The translations under genes were made by a program, and so were the position numbers. This document shows, in pieces, positions 25,594 through 32,124 of a stretch of DNA of 41,068 nucleotides. How positions within the stretch are numbered: position 1 is the first letter of the stretch; the number at the start of each line of letters is the position of its first letter. The DNA comes from Parasporobacterium sp. Its GTDB lineage: Bacteria > Bacillota > Clostridia > Lachnospirales > Lachnospiraceae. The notes under the pieces were generated by a model that did no database searches, was not told the origin of the DNA, and worked only from the letters and a program-made list of their open reading frames with translations. Location of the stretch: NCBI GenBank assembly GCA_021443845.1, contig JABUTA010000006.1, positions 1 through 41,068 of the forward strand, read 5' to 3'.

Positions 25594-25692
25594 TATAATG
25601 CACGGGAGAATATGAACAGAACAAAAAACGGATATTTACTTTAAGATAGTGCCGGATAAGACATGAAATTAAGATACTGCGGCACCGGCACT
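25594..25692 (+). promoter_or_regulatory. Promoter -10 and structured leader of the HD-domain gene
   Basis: A consensus TATAAT at 25594-25599 (weak -35, GTTAAA at 25571-25576) would give a leader of about 140 nt. Inside it, AGTGCCGG (25648-25655) pairs with CCGGCACT (25685-25692), enclosing a direct repeat TTAAGATA-TGC. A ten-codon ORF with GGGAG before it starts at 25612. The 246-base region 25499-25744 contains no larger gene. A regulatory leader is possible but unproven. Confidence 0.4.
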
Positions 25693-25744
25693 GAAAGAGG
25701 TATATTCATCGACCATATCAACATTTTACGATGGAGCATAATTA

Positions 25745-26404
25745 ATGATAACCTATGAAACCCTGCGTCAGAATGATGCAATAAGTACATATATAATTAA
25801 AGCAGACGAGTCCCTTGCGGCATTGGGATTTACTGAGCACAGTTTTCCTCATGTATGTAAAGTGGCACAGACAGCAGAATATATCCTGAATGCGACAGGA
25901 GCCAGACCCCGTCAGGTCGAACTGGCAAGGATTGCCGCATATCTTCACGACATAGGAAACCTTATTAACAGGACCGATCATTCACAGAGCGGCGCAGTAA
26001 TGGCATTCAGAATTCTGGATAAGATGGGGATGGATCCTGAGGAGATGGCGACGGTCGTAACTGCCATAGGCAATCATGACGAAGGTACCGGTGTGCCGGT
26101 AAATACAGTTGCGGCAGCGCTTATCATTGCGGACAAGTCTGATGTCAGAAGGAGCAGAGTGAGAAACAGAAATATCGCAGCTTTCGACATTCACGATCGG
26201 GTAAATTATTCAGTTGAGAAAAGTACACTGAATGTAGATTCATCCAGAAAGCTTCTGGTTCTGGAGCTTACCGTAGACACAGAATTCAGCCCTGTTATGG
26301 ACTTTTTCGAGATATTCCTCAACAGAATGAGAATGTGCCGTCAGGCAGCGGAAACACTGGGACTTACATTCAGGCTGGTAATAAACGGGCAGCAGATGGT
26401 GTGA
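25745..26404 (+). CDS. HD-domain phosphohydrolase
   Basis: Cytoplasmic metal-dependent phosphohydrolase of 219 residues. HD-domain ligands are visible as H36 (EHSFPHVCKVA), the H-D pair in AAYLHDIGNL near 68, then TDHSQSGAVMAF and the distal D in IIADKSDV near 138. After the HD fold (about 30-145) a C-terminal portion of about 70 residues has beta character and no motif I recognise. HD proteins hydrolyse nucleotides, cyclic dinucleotides or (p)ppGpp; residues specific for any of these are not evident. No strong SD is seen before the ATG at 25745 (GGAGCATAATTA gives GGAG at eight bases). It stands alone with its own leader and terminator. Confidence 0.88.
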   Translation: MITYETLRQNDAISTYIIKADESLAALGFTEHSFPHVCKVAQTAEYILNATGARPRQVELARIAAYLHDIGNLINRTDHSQSGAVMAFRILDKMGMDPEEMATVVTAIGNHDEGTGVPVNTVAAALIIADKSDVRRSRVRNRNIAAFDIHDRVNYSVEKSTLNVDSSRKLLVLELTVDTEFSPVMDFFEIFLNRMRMCRQAAETLGLTFRLVINGQQMV

Positions 26405-26468
26405 TGCAATGCAGAATATCGGCTGAGGGCAAATACTTTTGATTTTCAGCATCATGATATATATATTA

Positions 26469-26507
26469 AGCAGCCAGAGAATAGATCTGACTGCTTTTTT
26501 TAATTTT
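26469..26507. terminator. Terminator between HD gene and toxin gene
   Basis: AGCAGCCAGA (26469-26478) pairs with TCTGACTGCT (26486-26495) with one mismatch, then TTTTTTTAATTTTTT. It serves the HD-domain gene and lies just past the end of the convergent toxin gene. Confidence 0.8.
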
Positions 26508-26511
26508 TTCA

Positions 26512-26937
26512 TTATTGCATCTGCTTTTTGAGCATATCCGAGAACTGTTCCGGCGTATATACAGGAACGGCGGATTTACCATAATCCTTTATATTGCGTG
26601 TGACAATACAATCAACCCCCGAGCGGGTGGCTGATTCGATCATGACTGCGTCTTCAAAGTCTGATATATCGGAAGATAATGCACGGAAGACGTCATCGGC
26701 AGTACTGTCAAGCATTCCTATGACAGTTAATAACCGGTTGAGTTTTGAACGGGATTCTTTATCGCTGTGGGTACATCTGCGGGTAAGATAATATATATCG
26801 GTTGCTGACTTGGCTGTGATAAACCCTGAGAAGGCATCTGCGGCTGCAAATAGAAGTATCTCCCGGGCTTTATCTGAAAAAGGCTTACGATCCTGAAGAA
26901 AATCCACGATCACACAGGTGTCAATAAGTACTTTCAT
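26512..26937 (-). CDS. PIN-domain toxin (VapC-like)
   Basis: Predicted Mg2+-dependent ribonuclease toxin of 141 residues. The PIN-domain acids appear as D6 (LIDTCVIVDF), the acidic cluster SDFEDAVMIESA near 91-102, and the C-terminal IVTRNIKDY motif. PIN toxins cleave tRNA or rRNA when not bound by the antitoxin. The ATG at 26937 overlaps the antitoxin stop by four bases (ATGA), the classic arrangement for coupled antitoxin-then-toxin translation. Length and motifs are normal, so the toxin is probably intact. Confidence 0.92.
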   Translation of the reverse strand: MKVLIDTCVIVDFLQDRKPFSDKAREILLFAAADAFSGFITAKSATDIYYLTRRCTHSDKESRSKLNRLLTVIGMLDSTADDVFRALSSDISDFEDAVMIESATRSGVDCIVTRNIKDYGKSAVPVYTPEQFSDMLKKQMQ

Positions 26938-27149
26938 ATGGAATTGATTCTTTCCTCCTGCATTTCATCAAGAGTCACAGTCGCAGGTACACTGCCAAAC
27001 AGAGAGTTAACTGTATCAATTTTATTCTGATAAGGAGAAGTAAGTTTGGCAACAGTGCGGCCGTTCCGGGTAATATATACGTCCTCGGTTGCTGCCAGCA
27101 GCAGATATTTGCCGAGATTCATCTTTAATTCTGTAGCAGTAATGGACAT
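26934..27149 (-). CDS. Phd/YefM-type antitoxin
   Basis: Small DNA-binding antitoxin of 71 residues. The N-terminal ITATELKMNLGKYLLLA and VYITRNGRTVAKL segments are the Phd/YefM dimerisation and DNA-binding fold. The tail (VTLDEMQEERINSI) would wrap and inhibit the PIN toxin encoded next. AAGGAGG precedes the ATG at 27149. Antitoxins of this type usually repress their own promoter, and a well-placed inverted repeat lies upstream. Confidence 0.9.
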   Translation of the reverse strand: MSITATELKMNLGKYLLLAATEDVYITRNGRTVAKLTSPYQNKIDTVNSLFGSVPATVTLDEMQEERINSI

Positions 27150-27186
27150 TACACTAACCTCCTTTTTTGATTCATAGTCAATGGCG

Positions 27187-27231
27187 CTGTTTGATATTAA
27201 ACAGTATACAAATATCGAACGATTCAGTCAA
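27187..27231 (-). promoter_or_regulatory. Toxin-antitoxin promoter and operator
   Basis: On the minus strand, TTGACT (27231-27226) and TATACT (27208-27203) are 17 bases apart. An inverted repeat CTGTTT-N6-AAACAG (27187-27204) overlaps the end of the -10 box and the start of transcription, as expected of an autorepression site. Direct copies of ATCGAAC at about 27214 and 27236 flank the -35 box. Confidence 0.75.
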
Positions 27232-27518
27232 GAAAATCGAACAAGATACTATATTTGGACAAAATTGAATTAGGAAATTATCATACAGCATATTACATAA
27301 TCTGAAAGTTATGGATAATGTTGAATTTAGGAAGAAAATTCGGTACACTTACACCGAATGAAGGGGTTTGTTTTGCAGCTTGCATGAACTTATGGGCTGG
27401 TCGATATACCTGTATCCATCAATCGGCGGGGAACATACCCGCTGTTTTTGTGTTGTTACATAGTATAAATATAGATTCTTCGGCAAATGTCAGTAAAATC
27501 TGATCCATTTAGTGATAG
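27232..27518 (+). other. Intergenic region with small hairpins, no recognised gene
   Basis: A 7-bp inverted repeat ATTCGGT/ACCGAAT lies at 27338-27359, and a short terminator-like hairpin GCGGG/CCCGC with TGTTTTT at 27426-27448. A 61-codon reading frame (27318-27503) has no family match that I can see and no good ribosome-binding site. The hairpin plus T-run suggests the end of a small transcript, but no promoter stands out. Confidence 0.35.
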
Positions 27519-28802
27519 ATGTGTGATATGCCGGTACGAAAAACTTTAGTTTATATGGCTTCAAGTGAAAGTGAAAAAATACTGAATACTGTTCTTGACC
27601 TGGGTGCGGCACTTATACGGTGCGGCGCAGACACCCATAAAACGGAAAAGCATCTCTACAGGATATGTGCAGGTTATGGCTTCAAGGACAGTAATATATG
27701 GGTAATACCATCCAATATACAGGCAAGTACTACGGATCAGGAGGGCAATACCTATACCATGATCCGGCATGTAAGAAGCGGCAGTACTGATTACTCCCGA
27801 CTGGCAGAACTGAATGATTTTGCCAGAAAACTAAGTAAAACTCCAATGGGTTCAGAAGAGCTGAGGAGGGTGTATGACCGTATCATGAATTCCAGACCCC
27901 AGCCTTTGTGGATATTCTGTCTGGCAGGAATTCTGGGAGGGGTAGGATTCGGTATCTTCTTCAACTGTGACGTAATGGATGCCCTAGTTACAGGCATCGT
28001 ATCTCTGATAGTCGCACTGCTGGGAAGGCGCCTTTCCCGCTTTGAAAAGAACCCGTTAATTTACAATTTCATTCTGTCTTTTGTATCGGAAATGCTGATC
28101 CTTCTGTGTGTCCGGGCAGGATTCGGTCACCACACAGGCTACATTACTATCGGTGTGGTGATGCTGCTTATAAGCGGAATTGGAGCAACCAACGGATTTA
28201 AAGACCTTATGCATCTGGATACCATGTCGGGAGTACTGAAGCTTACGGAATCTTTGCTGGGAGCTGCAGGCATTGCAGTAGGAATAGGACTTCCCCTGTT
28301 TATATTCAGATCCTGGGGAATAACTTCCCCAGGGGAGATGATGATGGTCAATCCGTCACATGCTCTTAGCCTGATATCAGGCACCATAGGATGCATCGGT
28401 TTCGGATTGTGGTTTAATGTGAAATGGAAGCATGTTCCCTTCTGTGGTATAGGGGCTTTTATAACATGGGGTGTATATCTTCTGATCAGCTCACTGACGG
28501 GAGGAAGCTTCCTGCCTGTGCTGGGAGCATCTGCAGTATGTGCAGGTTACGCCCAGCTGATCGCCAGAATTACAAGGGCACCTTCTACCATATTTATGAG
28601 CGTGTCAGTGTATCCGCTGGTACCGGGAGCGGCACTATACTATATGATGAACGGAATAGTGTTTGCCGAGACTGATCTTGCATTTGAGAAATGTATATCA
28701 TTATTCTCAACCTGCTTTGCCATAGTGCTGGGGATCATGATAGTGGAAGTCATAGTAAGGTGCATAAGAAAAGCAGGAGGCAAGCTGCCAACAATAGAAT
28801 AG
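27519..28802 (+). CDS. Threonine/serine exporter family protein (ThrE-like, fused)
   Basis: Membrane protein of 427 residues joining both ThrE halves in one chain. The soluble N-terminal half (DUF1212 type) shows LGAALIRCGADTHKTEKHL, GYGF and VIPSNIQAST near 25-75. About ten membrane segments follow; the second set (from about 295) corresponds to the DUF3815-like half that in many bacteria is a separate protein. The family exports threonine or serine (ThrE) or succinate (YjjPB), so the substrate is open. The start is uncertain: ATG at 27519, with another at 27528, neither with a clear SD. It lies alone between the toxin-antitoxin locus and the MATE gene. Confidence 0.88.
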   Translation: MCDMPVRKTLVYMASSESEKILNTVLDLGAALIRCGADTHKTEKHLYRICAGYGFKDSNIWVIPSNIQASTTDQEGNTYTMIRHVRSGSTDYSRLAELNDFARKLSKTPMGSEELRRVYDRIMNSRPQPLWIFCLAGILGGVGFGIFFNCDVMDALVTGIVSLIVALLGRRLSRFEKNPLIYNFILSFVSEMLILLCVRAGFGHHTGYITIGVVMLLISGIGATNGFKDLMHLDTMSGVLKLTESLLGAAGIAVGIGLPLFIFRSWGITSPGEMMMVNPSHALSLISGTIGCIGFGLWFNVKWKHVPFCGIGAFITWGVYLLISSLTGGSFLPVLGASAVCAGYAQLIARITRAPSTIFMSVSVYPLVPGAALYYMMNGIVFAETDLAFEKCISLFSTCFAIVLGIMIVEVIVRCIRKAGGKLPTIE

Positions 28803-28860
28803 ATGAAACAGCAGGATATTTACAGAATCTGCGTTAATTCATACACAGGACGGTATAATA

Positions 28861-30267
28861 ATGAAATTATCAACATTAAAGGAATATCTCGGAGATAAAG
28901 TTTTCTATAAGACCATGCTGAAGATCGCGATTCCTGTATCTTTGCAGAGTCTGATTACTGTAGGCGTTAATCTGATGGATACGGTAATGCTCAGCAGCAT
29001 GGGGGATGCCCAGCTGTCTGCATCCTCCCAGGCGGGGCAGTTCATAACACTGTTCATGATCATGTGCATGGGCCTCGGGATGGGAGCATCAGTACTTACC
29101 TCCAGGTACTTCGGTATGAAGGAAGAACATTCTCTGAAGAGTACCATAACTATCATGTTCCGGATTGCCCTGATATTTGCAGTGGTATTTATGATAGTGA
29201 CAGCATTGATACCGAGCCAGATAATGAGCGTTTTCTCCCCGGACAGGGAGGTTATTGATTACGGAGCGAAGTATCTTTACTGGATGATACCTACATTCCT
29301 GTGCACCGGCATAACGGTTCCGGCCACGGTGGTGCTGAGAAGCTGCAACCAGGTAAAGATACCTCTTATATCTTCAATAATTGCTTTCTTTATCAATATA
29401 TTCTGCAACTGGGTGTTCATTTTCGGTGAACTGGGAGCACCAAGGATGGAAATAGAAGGTGCGGCTCTGGGTACACTTATAGCCAGAGTATTTGAGCTGG
29501 TATTCATATTCGGGTACATGGTTATATTTGATAAAAATATAGGCTACAGGATCAGACATCTGTTCATGAAGACCGGGGGCCTTCTCAGTGAATTCCTGAG
29601 GATCAGTGTCCCGGTAATCATAAGCGACACATTGCTGGTACTTGGTACCAATATCATAGCCATAATCATGGGTCATATCGGTACAACTTTTGTAACTGCC
29701 AACTCGGTTACCGCCATTGTCCAGCAGTGCAGCACGGTATTTACCCAGGGTATCAGTAATGCCAGCGGCATCATAACCGGTCAGACCATGGGGCAGGGGC
29801 ATTATGAAAAAGCCCAGAAACAGGGGTATACATTTGCCTTTACAGGCCTGATATTCGGATTATTTGCGGCATTGATAATACTGATACTGAGGCAGCCGAT
29901 CCTGGATTATTATCAGGTGTCAGCCGAGGCAAAGGAAATAGCGGGAGAACTCATGAATGCCATCCTGATAACTGTCATATTCCAGAGTGTAAACTCAGTA
30001 TTGACAAAGGGCGTGCTGAGAGCCGGAGGGGATACAAAATTCCTGATGGTGGGAGATGTATTGTTTCTGTGGGTGGCAGCTGTACCACTGGGAGCCCTGG
30101 CGGGGCTGGTATGGCATCTGCCTTCCTTCTGGATATTCATTCTCCTGAAGATAGACCAGTTCATCAAGGCAATCTGGTGCATGTTCCGGCTGAGCAGCGG
30201 CAAGTGGCTCAAACGTATAAGGACGGAAGATGAGATACAGCAGAAAGCGTTACAGGATACGGAATGA
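28861..30267 (+). CDS. MATE family efflux transporter
   Basis: Cation-coupled multidrug/metabolite exporter of 468 residues with twelve predicted membrane segments. Features of the family include AIPVSLQSLITVGVNLMDT in segment 1 (residues about 21-40), the LGMGASVLTSRYFG loop near 72-86 and the repeated motif after the central loop (ISNASGIITGQTMGQG, about 297-312), which reflects the two-fold internal duplication. It is followed after three bases by an M20 peptidase gene, so the two form an operon; export of a product or inhibitor linked to that hydrolase is conceivable. Substrate unknown. Confidence 0.95.
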   Translation: MKLSTLKEYLGDKVFYKTMLKIAIPVSLQSLITVGVNLMDTVMLSSMGDAQLSASSQAGQFITLFMIMCMGLGMGASVLTSRYFGMKEEHSLKSTITIMFRIALIFAVVFMIVTALIPSQIMSVFSPDREVIDYGAKYLYWMIPTFLCTGITVPATVVLRSCNQVKIPLISSIIAFFINIFCNWVFIFGELGAPRMEIEGAALGTLIARVFELVFIFGYMVIFDKNIGYRIRHLFMKTGGLLSEFLRISVPVIISDTLLVLGTNIIAIIMGHIGTTFVTANSVTAIVQQCSTVFTQGISNASGIITGQTMGQGHYEKAQKQGYTFAFTGLIFGLFAALIILILRQPILDYYQVSAEAKEIAGELMNAILITVIFQSVNSVLTKGVLRAGGDTKFLMVGDVLFLWVAAVPLGALAGLVWHLPSFWIFILLKIDQFIKAIWCMFRLSSGKWLKRIRTEDEIQQKALQDTE

Positions 30268-30270
30268 TAC

Positions 30271-31365
30271 ATGAACAGATATGAATTACTTGCAGGTGAA
30301 CTCAGGAAAAGACTGCATGAAATTCCCGAGTCATCCATGAATGAAATAAAGACCAGAGAGCTGCTGATCAGTTTTATCACTGAGAATACAGGTCTGGAAA
30401 TATGTGATGAAGGAAAATGGTTCTATGCAGCATGTCGTTCTGACGGAGCACCTGATGGGAACTCAAAGTCCATTGCCTTCAGGGCAGATTTTGATGCTGT
30501 AACCTGTGAGGATGGAGCCTGCAGACATCTGTGCGGTCACGACGGACATGCTGCGGTACTGGCTGCCTTTGCGGTGTGGGTGTGGGAGAATAAACCGCCC
30601 CAGGATATTTTTCTGATTTTCCAGCCGGGAGAAGAATCCGGGAAAGGTGCGGCATTATGCTGCGGCATCTTCGGGAAGGAGAGCATAGATGAAATATACG
30701 GCTTTCACAATATTCCGGGAAAGCCCATCGGGAGCATACTTTTAAAACCCGGCACATTTGCATGTGCATCGGTGGGACTTGCCATAACTCTTACAGGAGC
30801 GCCGGCCCACGCTGCTTATCCTGAGTTCGGGATCAACCCTGCCCGGGCAGCAGCTGATATTATCATATGTATATCAGAGGAAATCAGAAAGCCCCGCAGG
30901 GGGATGGTGCTTTCCACGGTCATTGGAATTGAAATGGGAAGTGATCATTATGGCGTATCTGCATCTGAAGGCATACTGAGACTGACTGTGAGAGCAGAGT
31001 ATCAGGATGAATATGAGGAACTGCTGGGATTCATAGAGCAGAGGGTATCCGATATATCTGTCAAAACCGGCCTGGAATACAGGATTGAAAGGTTCGATGC
31101 ATTTCCGTCTACCGAAAATCATGACAGATGCCTCCGGAAAGTCGAAAAGGCAGCATCTGCTGTCGGGCTGCCCGTAATTAACCTGCAGCAGCCCTTCAGA
31201 TGGTCAGAGGACTTCGGTTGGTATCTGAAAAAGGTTCCGGGAGCGTTTTTCGGCATAGGTGCCGGCGAGAAATGGCCGGAACTGCATACTGCAGATTATG
31301 AATTTAATGATGAAATTATTGGTTCAGCACTGGCTGCGTTGATGAGCATTTCTACATCTTCATAA
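30271..31365 (+). CDS. M20-family amidohydrolase/peptidase (M20D-like)
   Basis: Cytoplasmic metal-dependent amidohydrolase of 364 residues acting on N-acyl amino acids, dipeptides or similar amides. Metal and catalytic residues are visible: RADFDAV, CGHDGHAA (near 88-95), QPGEESGKG (catalytic Glu), the FHNIPG histidine near 150 and the C-terminal PELHTADYEFND. The dimerisation domain lies between about 170 and 285. The sequence is closest to the M20D aminoacylase-like group but has GEE rather than the common AEE. The start ATG at 30271 lies three bases after the MATE stop, with GGAATG just before it. No terminator is evident after it. Confidence 0.92.
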   Translation: MNRYELLAGELRKRLHEIPESSMNEIKTRELLISFITENTGLEICDEGKWFYAACRSDGAPDGNSKSIAFRADFDAVTCEDGACRHLCGHDGHAAVLAAFAVWVWENKPPQDIFLIFQPGEESGKGAALCCGIFGKESIDEIYGFHNIPGKPIGSILLKPGTFACASVGLAITLTGAPAHAAYPEFGINPARAAADIIICISEEIRKPRRGMVLSTVIGIEMGSDHYGVSASEGILRLTVRAEYQDEYEELLGFIEQRVSDISVKTGLEYRIERFDAFPSTENHDRCLRKVEKAASAVGLPVINLQQPFRWSEDFGWYLKKVPGAFFGIGAGEKWPELHTADYEFNDEIIGSALAALMSISTSS

Positions 31366-31453
31366 TGGCTGTTTACCTGAGACGGTTTTGCGAGACGGCT
31401 GCATGAGAAATAACATAAACCGGACCTCGCAGAATATGATGTGATGGATTGTG

Positions 31454-31482
31454 TTGTAATAATCAGGTTTGTAGGATAATAT
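31454..31482 (+). promoter_or_regulatory. Promoter of the 97-residue protein gene
   Basis: TTGTAA at 31454-31459 and TAATAT at 31477-31482 are 17 bases apart. The leader to the ATG at 31560 would be about 70 nt. The rest of 31366-31559 shows no other feature. Confidence 0.5.
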
Positions 31483-31559
31483 ACAGATTGCTGACGCAGT
31501 GAGTTCTTTATAAGAAAAGCGTAATATACATTTCTTTACAAACAGGAGTAATCGGCTGC

Positions 31560-31853
31560 ATGGGAAAAATGACCAGAGTGCAGAAAAATAAATACAAAGC
31601 CATTACATCCCAGGCAAAGCAGCTTTGCTTTGACCCGGAGGCAATGCAGATGGATTATGATAAAGAGGGCCGGCCTCTTTATATCTGCATGGGAAAATTC
31701 CGGCAATACTGCTTCAGCAGGTTCCCGGCTGAGGATGATAAAGTCAGGGTATCATCCCAGACGGAAACTGACACCGCAGCAGAGCCGGATACATCAGAAA
31801 CAGACATCATCACAGGACAGATGAATCTGTGGGATGTCAATGTACAGGGATAG
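31560..31853 (+). CDS. Small conserved-looking protein of unknown function
   Basis: 97 residues, not recognised. The N-terminal 60 residues look folded (RVQKNKYKAITSQAKQLCFD, then YDKEGRPLYICMGKFRQYCF) and contain three cysteines, though no CxxC pair. The rest is polar and rich in Thr, Asp and Glu (QTETDTAAEPDTSETD), ending MNLWDVNVQG. AGGAG at 31543-31547 is 12 bases before the ATG at 31560; the second Met at codon 4 is an alternative. Immediately past its stop is a hexamer-periodic tract that would encode an Asp/Asn-rich dipeptide repeat in another frame, suggesting that the protein once had a longer tail. Confidence 0.6.
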   Translation: MGKMTRVQKNKYKAITSQAKQLCFDPEAMQMDYDKEGRPLYICMGKFRQYCFSRFPAEDDKVRVSSQTETDTAAEPDTSETDIITGQMNLWDVNVQG

Positions 31854-31935
31854 ATACAGATATAGATATAAATACATATTCGGATTCGAATCCGGATATA
31901 GATAGTGGCATAGGCATTGACATAAATATGTCATA
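31854..31935. repeat. Degenerate hexanucleotide repeat with embedded palindromes
   Basis: Consecutive six-base blocks read TAGATA, CAGATA, TAGATA, TAAATA, CATATT, CGGATT, CGAATC, CGGATA, TAGATA, then GTGGCA, TAGGCA, TTGACA, TAAATA. In one frame they encode alternating X-Asp/Asn pairs (TDIDIN, SDSNPDID). Within the tract is a 24-nt near-palindrome at 31876-31899, centred on GGATTCGAATCC, and a perfect TGACAT-AAAT-ATGTCA at 31918-31933. Confidence 0.6.
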
Positions 31936-31952
31936 GACCTGTGATGTATTAT

Positions 31953-31979
31953 AACTGCAGCAAGACTGCAGTTTTTTTA
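31953..31979 (+). terminator. Terminator after the small protein gene
   Basis: AACTGCAG (31953-31960) pairs with CTGCAGTT (31966-31973) around CAAGA, running into TTTTTT. Canonical intrinsic terminator. Confidence 0.85.
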
Positions 31980-32124
31980 TGTGATCTGCCAGCCCTTCTC
32001 ATATCTGAAAAATCACAAATCTTCTTAATAATCTGTAATGTTTTTCATTTTCCTTTGTCAGTAACAGTAAGAGAAAACAGCAATTTCAATTCAGTGAAGC
32101 ATACAAAGATTAACTCATACCATT

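Noticed and set aside
27318..27503. A 61-codon plus-strand frame in the gap after the toxin-antitoxin locus
   Set aside because: No family resemblance, no good SD, and it contains a terminator-like hairpin. A remnant of a mobile gene was considered, but no motif supports it.
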